A stretch of DNA of 64,000 bases from Mytilisepta virgata (lineage: Eukaryota > Mollusca > Bivalvia > Mytilida > Mytilidae): positions 64,030,314-64,094,313 of the forward strand of contig CM051521.1 in the NCBI GenBank assembly GCA_028015205.1, read 5' to 3'. The position numbers and the translations under genes were made by a program. Shown in pieces: positions 12,651 through 25,600 of this stretch. Below the pieces are notes generated by a model, which was not told the DNA's origin, made no database searches, and saw only the letters and a program-made list of their open reading frames with translations. How positions within the stretch are numbered: position 1 is the first letter of the stretch; each line of letters begins with the position of its first letter.

Positions 12651-13893
12651 CGGTCCTACTAAAAGAAGCCTGTCAAGGTATTTAAAGCCTGCAGAAGCCT
12701 TCAAAAGGCTGCAGGTTAATGGCTATATGTACGTGGAATATTTTTAGATATTATGGTAGATGATAGTACATAATTTGAATATATCGAGAAAAAAAAGATT
12801 TTTATATGTTTTTCGACTCTTAATCGATGATTTTCTATTGTCGTATTTGAAGCATGCAAGAATGTGACGCCATCTTGTCTTACCTGAGATTAGAGTTGAC
12901 ATGTATAGTTAATTAGCCAGTGTACAAGTAGTAGTAGTCTGGGTTGTGACGGCGACTATCATATAGGATGATATTGCGCCCTGAATTGTAATGGATTTTC
13001 CTCTCTGGGTATTTCTGTTTTAAATCTGTAAGTATGTGAGGAGGTGAGTTATCCAGTTTGTCGTTATGCATCTGTTTTGCAGGAGGAGAAGAAGGTCATC
13101 TGTAGATGTTTTTGCTATAATAATCGCGCAAAGCCCTCTGGGATGTAAAAAATGATATGGTACTCCCCGTCCGTCATCCCAAGTAAAAAAAACAAGTAAA
13201 TTATAATTAAACGGGACAACAGTCGGGATAATGCACTATTGTGCGTGATCCCAAATGTATCTGGGGATACTATTTAAAATAAGGGGAACAAATATTACGG
13301 GATAAGCTCAAATGTTCGGGTACCCACCCCCTCGCTCAGTGCGGATTCCCGAGGCATTGTTTTTGCCTCGAGTGCCCGCACTGACCGACGGCGCGTGATA
13401 GTCACCGACCATGAGTAAGAGGTCAAATTTTTGAGATGCCGACTGGGGAGACCGCACACTTGTCCGAGGCCCTGCACGGTATACTGGCCAAGTATATCGC
13501 ATATAGGGGAAATAGAGACATAAATGTCTCTATTCTAGAAAAATAACAAATAAAAGTATATATAGCTCTCATAGTCCTGGGACCAAAAAAAAGGAAAAAT
13601 AGTAGAGAATGATAGACTGCATGAACACACACAGGTATTAGTGGGCTGAGGTGTCCACGCAATCCAATCAGGTAAATTTCAATGTCCCAAGCTTATGTGA
13701 ACCATGGGCCTCGGATCATAGTGAAAGAGCTTCACGCGATCAGCAAGTGTCTGTATATATCCTTTCTACAATTTTGGGTCATAGGTGTATACATCTGGAA
13801 TAGGTACAATATCCAACCGCTGTCCGTCATCAAGTTTACTGGAACAAAGGCTGTCACCAGCGGTTTAATTAATTAACAGAACAAAAATTGAAA
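12651..13893. other. Gene-less stretch with a GC-richer island at about 13310-13480
   Basis: The island stands out from the AT-rich surroundings but encodes no recognisable product. It matches none of the small nuclear RNAs, 5S rRNA or tRNAs that I know. Just downstream is a perfect short hairpin, tagagacat/atgtctcta, near 13514-13534. Its nature is unknown. Confidence 0.35.
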
Positions 13894-13919
13894 TTTTTTT
13901 TTTTTTTTTTTTTTATAAT

Positions 13920-16900
13920 TTAGTAATTAACAAATCTTTTGGTTGATTTAACATATTCATAGATTATGTTAAAGTTTAAACCTGATAGTAGAGTGTTTAA
14001 ATTGAAAATTTTTAGTCCTTTATCTGTTAAATTATCCAAAAGGGATTTTCTTTCTAGATTATATTTTGTACAATGTAGTAAATAATGTTCTACCGTTTCG
14101 ACTACTTTACACTGTGAGCATAGGGGTGAATCAGTGACTCCAATTTTATTTAGATTTTTGTTCAGTCCAATATAACCATTTCTAAGCTTATATAATAAAA
14201 TTTCTGAGTTGCGTAATAATTTTGGTATTTTTAGATTAAAGTTTACAGTATTACAAATCTGATAAAAATGTTTATCTTTATTGTTATCCCATTCTGACTG
14301 CCAAATATTCTTGAGTAGATTTTTACAAACAGTTTTAATGTCATCTTTATATAAAGGGGTGAAAAATATTGATTCTAATGTTAAAGAATGTTTTGCTTCA
14401 GTATCTGCAAGCTCATTTCCTACAATGCCAACGTGGCTAGGTATCCATTCAAATATAATATTTTTCCCTGTTTTAATTAAAATAGAGTATGTAGAAAAAA
14501 TATCAAAAATAATCTGACACTTAACTTTGTATACAGAGTTTTTTATGGCCTTAAGTGCAGCTAGGGAATCTACAAATATAACTATATTACATGTTTTATA
14601 ATCTAAAAGCCAGTTCAAAGTAAAAAAAAATAGTCATTAATTCACAAACAAATATGGATGCATAATTAGATAATCTAAATGCTTTATGAATTTTTAATTT
14701 CGGAATTACAAAGGCACAGCCACTAGTATTTGTAACTGGATCTTTTGATCCATCTGTAAATATCTGCAAAAAATCTTTGTATTGATTATCAATTAAAATA
14801 TTTGATTCACTTTTTATTAAATAGGGCATATCTTTTTTACTAATGATATCATGAAGTTGATATTTAACTATAGGTTTTACATATTTCCATGGAGGTAAGG
14901 GACTTTCCTGTAATGAATAAATATTTTTAGTACATATGCCGTGTAAAGTTATCATTTCATTGGCTGTAATAGAAAATGGTTTTTGTTTGACATTTTTACT
15001 AAAATATTCAAATGTGAAGGTATCATTGCAAGAGACTTTAACTGGGTTATGTTCACTAAAGCTATTTATATTTAGAAATGATTTTGTAATTAGACATTTC
15101 CGTCTTGTTTCATATGGAGGATCACCTAATTCTACTTGAAGAGCTGAAAGAGAAGCTGATTTCATGCTACCTGTAACAATTCTAAGGGCTTGTAATTGGA
15201 TGCTATCGAGGACTTTTTTAACAGAGAATGAGGCAGAATGATAAATTTCACAGCCATAATCTATTTTGGATCTAATTAACATGGCGTATATATTTCTAAG
15301 TGTTCCTGAGGTGGCCCCCCATTTTGTACCCGTTAATAAACGCATACAGTTTAAAACCTTTGTGCATCTGGAATGTAAATATTGGATATGTTTTTTCCAA
15401 TTTAATTGACTATCAAAGATGATTCCTAGAAATTTCACATCTTTCACAATTTGTAATGTATTTGGACCGAGTTTCAGTGTTATTAAACCAAGTTTTTTCT
15501 TTTTCCCAAATATGACAGCTACAGTTTTAGATCCTGAAACAAGAAATCCCCATGTTTTACACCATTTTAAAATATTATCTAAGTCTTCTTGAATTTTCTT
15601 TTGTAAAAATTTTACACTTGCTCCTGATTTCCATATTGCACTATCGTCAGCGAATTGTGACATGCTACAATTATTCACATTATTTGATAGATCATTTACC
15701 ATAATATTAAAGAGTGTGGGGCTAATACAACTTCCTTGGGGGGTTCCATTCTGTACAGTGTGAATATCAGAAAAAATATAATTAATTTTTACCTGTAATG
15801 TTCTATTACTTAATAAATTGTAGACATAAGCCAATAAGTTTCCTTTTATTCCTAAGTTTTTCATTTTGAAAAGCAGTCCTTCTTTCCAAAGCATATCAAA
15901 GGCTTTTTGGAAATCTATAAAAACACCAACCGTTATATGTTTCTTAACAAAAGATTTTTGTATATCGTTTTCTAGCCTAATACATTGTTCTAGAGTATTA
16001 TGATTTTTTCTAAATCCGCTTTGGTTACCGGAATAAATATTGTTTTTTTCTAAAAACCAGCGCAGCCGATTGTTAACCATTTTTTCAAATATTTTATTGA
16101 AATTAGATGTAAGGGCAATCGGTCTATACGAGAGAGGATCATTTGGGTTTTTCCCCAATTTAAAACAAGGAACAATAACTGAATGTTTCCATTCAATAGG
16201 AATTTTCTGCAAAAACCAAATATTGTTAATAAGTAAAAGTAATACACTTAAAGTTCTGTCTGTGAAATGTTTAAACATTTCATAGCTAATTTTATCTTTA
16301 CCTGGCGCCGAACTATTCGTATCTGAAATAGCATCTTTAAATTCTGTTAAAGTAAATGGTTCATTAATTGAATCAGTGTTATCAGTAAAGTCGTATGAGA
16401 ACTCATACATTGGGTCATTCATACATTCGTCTTTATGTTTTCTAAAGGAAGGGTCAAAATTATCATCACTACTGACATTGCTAAATATTTTTGCAAAGAT
16501 ATCTGTTTTAGCCTTGGTATTTTCGTAAATATTGTCATTAACCTTAAGAGTAGGGATAACTTTTTTACTATTACTTTTACCAAGCATTTTTTTAATATTG
16601 GACCACAACTCCGATGTTTTTGTATCGCTATTTAAATTTGAGCAATAATTTTCCCAATACTCTTTCTGTGTTTTACGAATTAGGTTTCTACAATATGACT
16701 GTTTTTCCTTATATAAAATGAAATCATCCCCCTACCAGAATGTTGAGCTCTATTTCTGCATTTGTTTCTTTCCTTAACTGCTAAACTACATTTATCATTC
16801 CACCATGGCGTACATGGTCGATTTTCCTTATATTTCTTAGTTGGTATATATTTGGAGGCTATACTAATAATATTGTTAGTTATACAGGTATTCGTATCAT

Positions 16901-17711
16901 CAATATTATCTGAAATTAAATCTTCAGTAATTTGTATATCACAGTTTAAACTAAATTCAGCCCAATTGGCTTTTTTATAGTTCCATCTAAAGCTATTTTG
17001 GTTAGTGTTAGTAGTAATATTATCATTGCTAGTAACAAATATAGGGAAATGGTCACTACCACATGTTGTATCATGATTTACAGACCATATAAATTTATGG
17101 GCTATACTTGGGGAACAAAAGCATAAATCAATATTAGTCATTGCTAAATTTACTGGGTCTATACGTGTACCTGAACAGTCATTCAGTATACATATATCGT
17201 TGTTAACAATAGATTCGTACAATTGTCTACCTTTTGTACTAATCTTTTTGCTGCCCCAGAGATAATGATGTGCGTTGAAATCCCCACAAAGTAAGAATTC
17301 ACAATAAAACTGTGTGAATATATTATCATAGTCCTGTTGGACTGCCTCATATTTAGGATCATATAAATTTACAATCAATAATTTTTTCCCATTGAGTGTG
17401 ACTTCAATGGCTGATAGCTCAAAATTACCATTAATATTAACCTTTGTATAAGATAGATTATTTCTGCAATTAATAGCCGTCCGCCCATGTTTAACGCCTC
17501 TAGTGGGGTAGTTTGCTATTGTGTAGTCATTTATTTCGATAATATCATCTTCAGATGAAAACCAGGTTTCTTGTAAGCATATAATAGCAGGTGGATTCTT
17601 CATTTTGCTGATTTCCCAGACAAATTCTGGGCTATTAATCCTAAAATTTTGACAATTCCAATAGACTAAGCTAAATGATGAAGCCATAATAAATATAAAC
17701 AAATATAGCAT
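13920..17711 (-). pseudogene. LINE ORF2: endonuclease, reverse transcriptase and RNase H, two frameshifts
   Basis: The start is probably the internal Met of MASSFSLVYWNCQ. The AP-type endonuclease (17711-16680) shows QETWF, CGDFNAHHYLWG and SDHFPIF. The RT (16608 and upstream, to 14596) shows PGKDKISYEM, PIALTSNFNKIFEKM, VFIDFQKAFD, NGTPQGSCISP and the catalytic FADD box. RNase H shows TDGSKD, then DSLAAL and HVGIVGNELAD (14618-13920). Two single-base indels break the frame. One is in a G run near 16726-16731 between endonuclease and RT. The other is an A run (nine A, eight would be in frame) at 14622-14630 inside RNase H. Apart from these the frame is open for about 1,260 codons, so the copy is young or the breaks are assembly errors. 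Confidence 0.85.
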
Positions 17712-17761
17712 TTTTATATAATAAAATGTATTTTTTTATTGAGTAATCCAGTAAGTTGGGT

Positions 17762-18939
17762 TTAAATCTTTGCAAACTTGCTACACACACTTTCTAGATC
17801 TACCCTAGTATTAAATATACCTGAAGCAACCTCGCATATATTTTTAATTTGACTACTTGTCAGTAAGGTATCACTGACCCTAGTAAAACATGTTAAGAAG
17901 AAAAGAATAATCTTCTCAATATTAATTGGACTATCAAGGTCCTTTGGCTTAGGCACTACCTTGTCCTGTGTTTTAGCAGTAGATTTTTTATTCTCAACCT
18001 TTACATGTTCCCTAGCTTGTTTCAAACTACACTTTTCAGTGACCATTTTTTTAAGAGCTTGATTGTTTTGTACTAATTTAGGACAAGACTTATCATTAGA
18101 GAGGTGGTTTCCCTGGCAATTTACACATTTTGGAACCTCTGTGTTACACTCTTTAATATCATGATCAAGACCACACTTTCTACATTTCGGATTATTTTGA
18201 CAGTCTTTGCTAATATGACCTATACCTTGACATTTGAAGCATTGAATACTTTTTGGTATAAATTGGCGTACATTATATCTTCTGAAACCTATTACAATAT
18301 TATGTGGCAAAGTGTCAGACCTGAAAAATAATTTCATAGTTTTGGATGGAGCCCTAGTTTTTGTTTCTTGGTCAAAATATGTAAGGCGATGAAATTTAAA
18401 TACCTTTTGATCTTCTAAAATGTCTGTTAAATCCTCCTCAGATAAATTCATAGGGACATTGTAGATACATCCTATGCTAGTGTTAACAAATGATGGTACA
18501 CTAACTTTAATTTTCCATTCACCTAACTGAGTAGTTGTCAAGAGCTTATTGTATTGAACTATGTCCATACATTCAATCAATAAATTACCTGTCTTTGTAC
18601 TTGACATGTTTTTAACCACCCCTCCTATTTTTCACATATATTGAGAAAATATTTCTTAAGCCTACTATCATTTGGTTTATCAACCTGTCTATACTCTAGT
18701 TTTCTAGGAGCTTTTTTTACAGTATCTGAAAAGGAAACTGTGTCTGAGACGTTAAGTTTAGGGGAGGTAGTTGCCTTTCTTTTCCTCACCCTAGAAACCT
18801 GCTTCCATGAGGACTCATCGGTATCATATTCTGACACCGAAGCTGAATCAGTATGCGGGTTACCTAGGTTTTGAAAATTAGTTTCAATGAACTCTTCTAG
18901 TTCATCTACAGGAAAACCTGTATCTGTCATATTAGACAT
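17762..18939 (-). pseudogene. LINE ORF1: gag-like zinc-knuckle protein, one frameshift
   Basis: This ORF encodes the nucleic-acid-binding ORF1 protein of the LINE. The N-terminal part (18939-18625) is acidic and serine-rich, without a known domain. The C-terminal part (18619-17762) holds CCHC-type knuckles: CFKCQGIGHISKDC, then CRKCGLDHDIKEC, then CVNCQGNHLSNDKSC. The two parts are separated by a one-base difference in an A run near 18636-18640 (five A; six would join them in frame as NICEKIGGVVKNM). ORF1 is about 390 aa if joined and ends 50 bp before ORF2. It overlaps no host gene. Confidence 0.8.
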
Positions 18940-19746
18940 AAGATGAAAATCTAAATATGTAGAAATTATACAATATGGAGTAATAAATAAATAAATAAAT
19001 AATATAAACTGGTGTTAATGTATCTAAATAGGGCCTAAGGAAAACCTGAAAGTACCTGAAAGTACCTGAAAAGTACCTGAAAATGTACCTATAAGATATA
19101 CCTAGAAAGTAAACCTAGATAAATATATAGATAATATACAGATATATATATATACACTACTGCTGTAAATAATTTATTATAATAACCTTATAATAATTAT
19201 GCTGTGCTCAAACTATGAACAAACGTGTGATACTGGGCTCACCTACCCAATATAGCCAGTGTACATTGTAGAATAAATAATTTTATATAAGTAATCACAT
19301 ATTAACATTGTTATATAACTATTAAAAGAAATAACTATACTTATATAAACTAAAAACAACCTGAAATATTCTCACTTAAATAAACAATTTAATTAATATA
19401 TTTTAATCACACAATCATAGCTTTGAACTATACTGAGTAGTGAACTGGATTCACTTATTAGGATTAATTATCATTTTAATGATTTCATTATGTTTTAATT
19501 ACAGCTCTTAATGGGCTATATGATAAGATATTTAATAAAACAAAACATTTATGAAGCCATAAATTGATAGGTTGTGTCCCAATCACAGTTTAAAGAAATA
19601 ACTGAATTAACTCGGTAGAATATAAATACTGAACTTTCTAAATCACTTCACTTTTTTCACTTCATTTGCACACAACTTGATATTTGATTTTAAAACTAAT
19701 AGTAGCTTTTTTGTTTCAAATTGTTATTTTTCAAAATAGTAGCTGA
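18940..19746. other. AT-rich stretch, probably LINE 5' UTR or its flank
   Basis: No ORF. It contains a short array of 'agtacctgaa' (about five copies, 19045-19095) and an (aaat)n run near 18980-19000. I could not place the LINE 5' boundary. Confidence 0.35.
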
Positions 19747-19809
19747 TTGTTTTATGTAAATATTTTGTATTTTTCACTTTTCATATTTTTATTTATTTAT
19801 TACTTTAAA

Positions 19810-20646
19810 ATGTCTTCATTCCCATATGGAACTTGTTTTTTAGAGTGTGACGGGAATAACAATATTTCATGTGATAGCTGCAATAAGTGGTTTCGTCAGA
19901 ATTGTGAAAATCTCACACACGCTCATTTTTCATTTTTTAGAAAGTCTTCACTTTCATTCATTTGTTCAGGCTGCTGTTTAGATAGCTTTGGAAATTTTGA
20001 TTTTTTAGCAGGTTTAAAGAGGTTAAATAACAAAGGAAATTCCGTTGAAGCTGTCAACTCTTCTAACATGGCAGATGATGTTCAGACAGTTATTTCGGCC
20101 TTGTATCAAAATTCTTTTATTATAATTCTGTCATCGCCAACAGTGGCCAGAAGCCACAAAACATTATTTGCTATACTGACGAACAGATTGAAGATATGCG
20201 GAATTGCATGACAAATGACAGTATCATTGGCATTGACCGGACGTTTAATTTAGGCAGGGATCAATCATATAATACTAACTTCATATACAGTTCCTAATTT
20301 AGGGCCTTACTATTTGACTGCGATAGTTTATCAAAATTTTAATTTGGTTAGAAAGGGGACAGTCACATCACCTGTTATGCTTGGGCCGATATTTTTACTC
20401 TGGGATGGTTTATATAGCACTTATTGAGATTTTTTTTATATAAAATTCGTTCTGCTTTGGGTTTCCACATCCCAGTGGTCAAAATTGTTTTCGACACAGA
20501 TGAGGAAATGGCTTTTGTAAATGCCATCAAGACAACTTTTCCAGCCTCCGAACATATTTTATGTACACGACATTTGAAGGAAAATGCCCAGAGGCATCTT
20601 TTAGGCCAGAATTTCCCGGAAGAATTTAGAAAAAAAATATTTCTAT
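19810..20646 (+). pseudogene. Decayed MULE-type (Mutator-like) transposase with N-terminal zinc finger
   Basis: The frame from Met 19810 (MSSFPYGTCFLEC) contains a PHD-like finger, with CDSCNKWFRQNC followed by CSGC. After frameshifts the sequence reads IIGIDRTFNLG (20220-20254), then GPYYLTAIVYQNFN and SPVMLGPIFLLWDG (20303-20420), then the in-frame stretch 20424-20648 with FDTDEEMAFVNAI and ILCTRHLKENAQRHL. These are hallmarks of the MULE transposase domain: a catalytic-region 'GIDRTFNL', a 'D-E-x-x-A' motif and 'CxxHLxxN'. A 41-bp micro-MITE interrupts it at 20255. With stops and frameshifts it cannot be functional. Confidence 0.7.
20255..20295 (+). mobile_element. 41-bp micro-MITE insertion, copy 2, inside the MULE transposase
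   Basis: It starts cagggatcaatcatataat and ends 'catatacagttcct'. The 8-bp direct repeat aatttagg lies on both sides (20247-20254 and 20296-20303). Removing the insert and one repeat joins the transposase segments FNLG and LGPYYLTA, which read through as expected for the family. This supports a discrete insertion event. Confidence 0.8.
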
Positions 20647-20648
20647 GA

Positions 20649-20849
20649 TATTTGGCAATTCAGGGCTTCTATTTTCTGACTCACGTGCTTCATATTTAGA
20701 ACGGGAATCAGATATTTTGACAGTAAGCGTAACAACAGGTGACGCAACTACTGCAGAGCAGATGTAAATCAAAGTACTGAAGTACTGAATATCAGAGGAC
20801 CTCAAGTTATGTTGGATTATTGATAAATGACAGGTGTTTATATAGGGTA
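20649..20849. other. Spacer between MULE remnant and fold-back element
   Basis: Probably the tail of the decayed MULE ORF. No further motif recognised. Confidence 0.3.
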
Positions 20850-22016
20850 AACGGACAGAAAGTCACAGGACAAAAAGTCACAGGACAAAAAATCACAAAA
20901 CACCTAGGACAAAAAGTCACAGGACAAAAAGTCACAATCAATATTTTTACCTTGATGGACAAAAAGTCACAGGACAAAAAGTCACAGTTTTTGCATTATT
21001 ATTGTGTGTATTGACTTGGGTATTGACTTGGGTATAGGACAAAAAGTCACAGTTTTTGCATTATTATAGTGTGTTTTGAATTGGGTATAGGACAAAAAGA
21101 CACAATTTATGTTTTTGCATTATTATAGTATGTTTTGAATTGGGTATAGGACAAAAAGTCACAGTTTAAGTTTTTGCATAATAATAGTGTGTTTTTTTTG
21201 TGATAACCAAATGACAAATACAAGTCTTTTTATACTTTTTTGCTAAAAACAACATCATCTGGTGTTTATTACTCAAAATTGGAAGCCATGATTTCAATAA
21301 GGGGAAGGAAAGCTTTGTCAAAACATACATGCCTTTTGTAGGTATACATGAAAGTAAGGATGTTTTTCCTGCTTTTTAACTAAAACAACATAATTGTCAT
21401 TATTTCTAGAAAGGGTGCATATATCCTGCCAAACAGAAGCCAATTAAACAATCAGTTAATTATAATATAAACATTATTGTTTCCTTTTTCAAGATGATGT
21501 CCCCCTTTTATGATATACTAATTAAAATAATTAATGTTCATGACATCCTTGCATTTTTTAAGTAATAAAAATAAATATCATAAATTGCAATTATAATTAC
21601 CATTTAAATTAAATAAAATTAATTGTGAAATGTTTAACATTTTTGTTTAATATTGCAATTATTCTGAATATTTTAACATTTGTACTTAAAGTCCAAAATT
21701 TGTTTGTAATCATTGTTAATACGGGTCCCTATACTATAAATGACAAATTTTATAAAATATTTACAAATATTGTGACTTTTTGTCCTATACCCCTCTAAAA
21801 CATGTGGTCTTTCATATTACAATCTCTTCATTGTGACTTTTTGTCCTATAGGTCTTGAAAATATTGGAGAAAACAAATTGTGACTTTTTGTCCTGTGACT
21901 TTTTGTCCTATACATTTTGTCACTATACAAAATTTTAACTGTGACTTTTTGTCCAGTGACTTTTTGTCCGTGACTTTTTGTCTGTGACTTTTTGTCTTGT
22001 GACTTTCCGTCCTACA
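20850..22016. mobile_element. Fold-back element with terminal arrays of a 15-bp motif
   Basis: About ten copies of ggacaaaaagtcaca (some back to back) fill 20852-21175 on the plus strand. About nine copies of its reverse complement fill 21772-22013. The outermost units are the variants ggacagaaagtcaca on the left and tgactttccgtcc on the right, so the two ends match as inverted termini. In the left array some copies ride on a longer unit, 'gtttttgcattattatagtg...gggtata', of about 65-75 bp. The 590-bp centre is AT-rich and non-coding. The apparent peptide GQKVTGQKVT is just the motif translated. Confidence 0.8.
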
Positions 22017-22692
22017 TTCTTATTCTTGCCAGACAGATGTTCACCTTACAATATAGTACACATAATATAATTTGCTATCATATCTGAGATACTGTCTTAT
22101 AGTAAGAAACGTATCTTTGTGAATTATCCATGAAATGTTGACGTGGTCAAATGAGAACTGCTAGATTGGCATTATGACCGTATAGTTGCACACTTGCAAA
22201 AATCTTTAGCTTATTACTTATGACAGAGAATCAACATAGCAAATATTTTTTTGACTAGTCACTGAATTATGAGAAAGAGGTCAAGACAATCATATTAAAA
22301 CAGATAAATTGTAATATATGGGTGAAAGATACCACATGAACAGTAAACTCATATATCGATAATATTATGTCTAAAACTGAAAAAGACAAATAAGAGTACA
22401 CTAGAAACAACATAGAAAACTAAAGCCTGAGCAACTTAACCCCACCAATAGTTGGGGTGATCTCAAGTGCTCTGGATGGGTAGTAGCAATGAGATGATTT
22501 TGCACCATACATATAGATCACAACTACAATATGAATGCTTCGGTCCTTAGAGGCCTGTAAAACAGGGCTTGTAATTCTTTGGTGTATATCTTTTGATTTT
22601 CTGTTTGTATATTGATGTGGCCATTAGTTTTCTGAATCATATTGTTTAATATTTGTCATTTCATGGCTATTTCTAACTGATTTTAGTATAGT
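22017..22692. other. Stretch with no recognised gene
   Basis: AT-rich spacer; no domain, repeat or structured element recognised. Confidence 0.4.
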
Positions 22693-25600
22693 TTTTATAC
22701 GACCGCAAAATTTTTGCGGTCGTATATTGGTATGACGTTGGCGTCGTCGTCCGTCATCGGCGTCGTCGTCCGAAGACATTTGGTTTTCGCACTATAACTT
22801 TGGTATAAGTTAATAGAAATCTATGAAATTTAAACACAAGGTTTATGACCACAAAAGGAAGGTTGGGATTGATTTTGGGAGTTTTGGTCCCTACAGTTTA
22901 AGAATTAGGGACCAAAAAAGGGCCCAATAAGCATTTTTCTTGGTTTTCGCACAATAACTCTAGTATAAGTAAACAGAAATCTATGAAATTTTAACACAAG
23001 GTTTATGACCACAAAAGGAAGGTTGGGATTGTTTTTGGGAGTTTTGGTCCCAACAGTTTAGGAATTAGGGGCTAAAAAAGGGCCCAAATAAGCATTTTTC
23101 TTGGTTTTTGCACAATAACTTTAGTATAAGTAAATAGAAATTTATGAAATTTAAACACAAGGTTTATGACCACAAAAGGAAGGTTGGGATTGATTTTGGC
23201 AGTTTTGGTCCAAACAGTTTAGGAATTAGGGGCCAAAAGGGTCCAAAATTAAACTTTGTTTGATTTCATCGAAAATTGAACTATTGGGGTTCTTTGATAT
23301 GCCGAATCTAACCGTCATTTAGATTCTTAATTTTTGGTCCCGTTTTCAAATTGGTCTACATTAAGGTCCAAAGGGTCCAAAATTAAACTTAGTTTGATTT
23401 TAACAAAAATTGAATTCTTGGGGTTCTTTGATATGCTGAATCTAAACATGTACTTAGTTTTTTTATTATGGGCCCAGTTTTCAAGTTGGTCCAAATCGGG
23501 GTCCAAAATTAAAGCTAAAAAAGGGGTAAATTATTTTTTTTTTTGGGGGGGGGGGGGCAATTCTCCACAGCATATTGTATTTTTGCGGTCGTATATTGGT
23601 ATGACGTTGGCGTCGTCGTCCGTCATCGGCGTCGTCCGAAGACATTTGGTTTTCGCACTATAACTTTGGTATAAGTTAATAGTAATCTATGAAATTTAAA
23701 CACAAGGTTTATGACCACAAAAGGAAGGTTGGGATTGATTTTGGGAGTTTTGGTCCCTACAGTTTAAGAATTAGGGGCCAAAAAAGGGCCCAATAAGCAT
23801 TTTTCTTGGTTTTCGCACAATAACTCTAGTATAAGTAAACAGAAATCTATGAAATTTTAACACAAGGTTTATGACCACAAAAGGAAGGTTGGGATTGTTT
23901 TTGGGAGTTTTGGTCCCAACAGTTTAGGAATTAGGGGCTAAAAAAGGGCCCAAATAAGCATTTTTCTTGGTTTTTGCACAATAACTTTAGTATAAGTAAA
24001 TAGAAATTTATGAAATTTAAACACAAGGTTTATGACCACAAAAGGAAGGTTGGGATTGATTTTGGCAGTTTTGGTCCAAACAGTTTAGGAATTAGGGGCC
24101 AAAAGGGTCCAAAATTAAACTTTGTTTGATTTCATCGAAAATTGAACTATTGGGGTTCTTTGATATGCCGAATCTAACCGTCATTTAGATTCTTAATTTT
24201 TGGTCCCGTTTTCAAATTGGTCTACATTAAGGTCCAAAGGGTCCAAAATTAAACTTAGTTTGATTTTAACAAAAATTGAATTCTTGGGGTTCTTTGATAT
24301 GCTGAATCTAAACATGTACTTAGTTTTTTTTATTATGGGCCCAGTTTTCAAGTTGGTCCAAATCGGGGTCCAAAATTAAAGCTAAAAAAGGGGTAAATTA
24401 TTTTTTTTTTTTTGGGGGGGGGGCAATTCTCCACAGCATATTGTATTGCACAAGAAGCAAAAAATTGAATATAAATTCAAATCATACGACCAATTCTAAG
24501 TTCTTTGATTTCAGTTATACTGTGTCAGAAACCTTTTTATTTGGCAAATATTTCAAGAAATTTTCAATTGCATAGTATTGTGCAATAGCCAGAAATCTTC
24601 AATTGCACAGTATTGCACAATAGCAAGAAATTGATATGTGTGCCCTGTTATCAAAACTTTATTATTAACAAATTCCATTGGAAATTTGCCAATAACTTTA
24701 GTTTAATGAACTTCATTCGAAATTTGCCAATATAAAATGTGCTGATGAAGCTTTTTTGTTTATCTCATCTAAACTGCTTTTAAATTATGTATATTTAAAA
24801 TTTGACATCCATGTCTATGATGTCATTTTCTATTTTAATACGTTATGGTGTATTTAAATGGGCTGTTATGGTTGCAAAGTATAATTAAATGGGGGGGGGG
24901 TTGAAAACAAAATTTAGGGGGTAAATGAGAAGTTGGGGAGGGGGCAATTTTTTTCTCATTTCATATTTCATAAATTAAAAAGAAAATTTCAAATTTTTTT
25001 TAGCAAAAAAAGGGGGGTTACAATAAATTTTATTGTTTTTTGTTTTTGTTTTTTTTTTGGGAGGGGGGGGTCAATGTGCAACTTCGTAGTGTATTGCACA
25101 AAAGCTAAAAAAGGGGTAAATTATTATTTTTTTTTGGGGGGGGGCAATTCTCCACAGCATATTGTATTGCACAAGAAGCAAAAAACTGAATATAAATTCA
25201 AATCATATGACCAATTCTAAGTTCTTTGATTTCAGTTATTCTGTCAGAAACCTATTATGTGTCAAATATTTCAAGAAATTTTCAATTGCACAGTATTGCG
25301 CAATAGCAAGAAATTGATATGTGTGCCCAATTTTAAATTTTAAATTGGTTATTTCTGATTTCTTAGAATAAAAAAATTTTTTTTTTGGGGGGGGGGCAAT
25401 TCTCCACAGCATATTGTATTGCACAAGAAGCAAAAAATTGAATATAAATTCAAATCATATGACCAATTCTAAGTTCTTTGATTTCAGTTATACTGTGTCA
25501 GAAACCTTTTTATTTGTCAAATATTTCAAGAAATTTTCAATTGCATAGTATTGTGCAATAGCAAGAAATCTTCAATTGCACAGTATTGCACAATAGCAAG

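Larger units (their letters stand above)
13894..19000 (-). mobile_element. Nearly full-length I-type LINE (non-LTR retrotransposon)
   Basis: Two ORFs on the minus strand are followed by a poly(A) tail, seen as 21 T at 13894-13914. ORF1 (18939 down to 17762) carries zinc knuckles. ORF2 (17711 down to 13920) carries endonuclease, reverse transcriptase and RNase H in that order. An RNase H domain after the RT places it in the I group of LINE clades (established family knowledge; Nimb or a relative is my guess). The stop codon at 13920-13922 lies five bases from the poly(A), so there is almost no 3' UTR. The 5' end is not defined; 18940-19700 is probably its 5' UTR or flank. I found no target-site duplication. 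Confidence 0.85.

Noticed and set aside
13295..13662. Overlapping minus-strand open frames over the GC-rich island
   Set aside because: No domain, overlapping frames of similar length, no splice or start context.
14936..15139. Plus-strand open frames opposite the LINE ORFs (also 16040-16635, 18104-18874)
   Set aside because: They are shadows of the minus-strand LINE coding sequence.
20852..21180. CRISPR-like or protein-coding repeat (GQKVTGQKVT)
   Set aside because: The peptide is only the 15-bp motif translated, and the motif recurs inverted at the other end.
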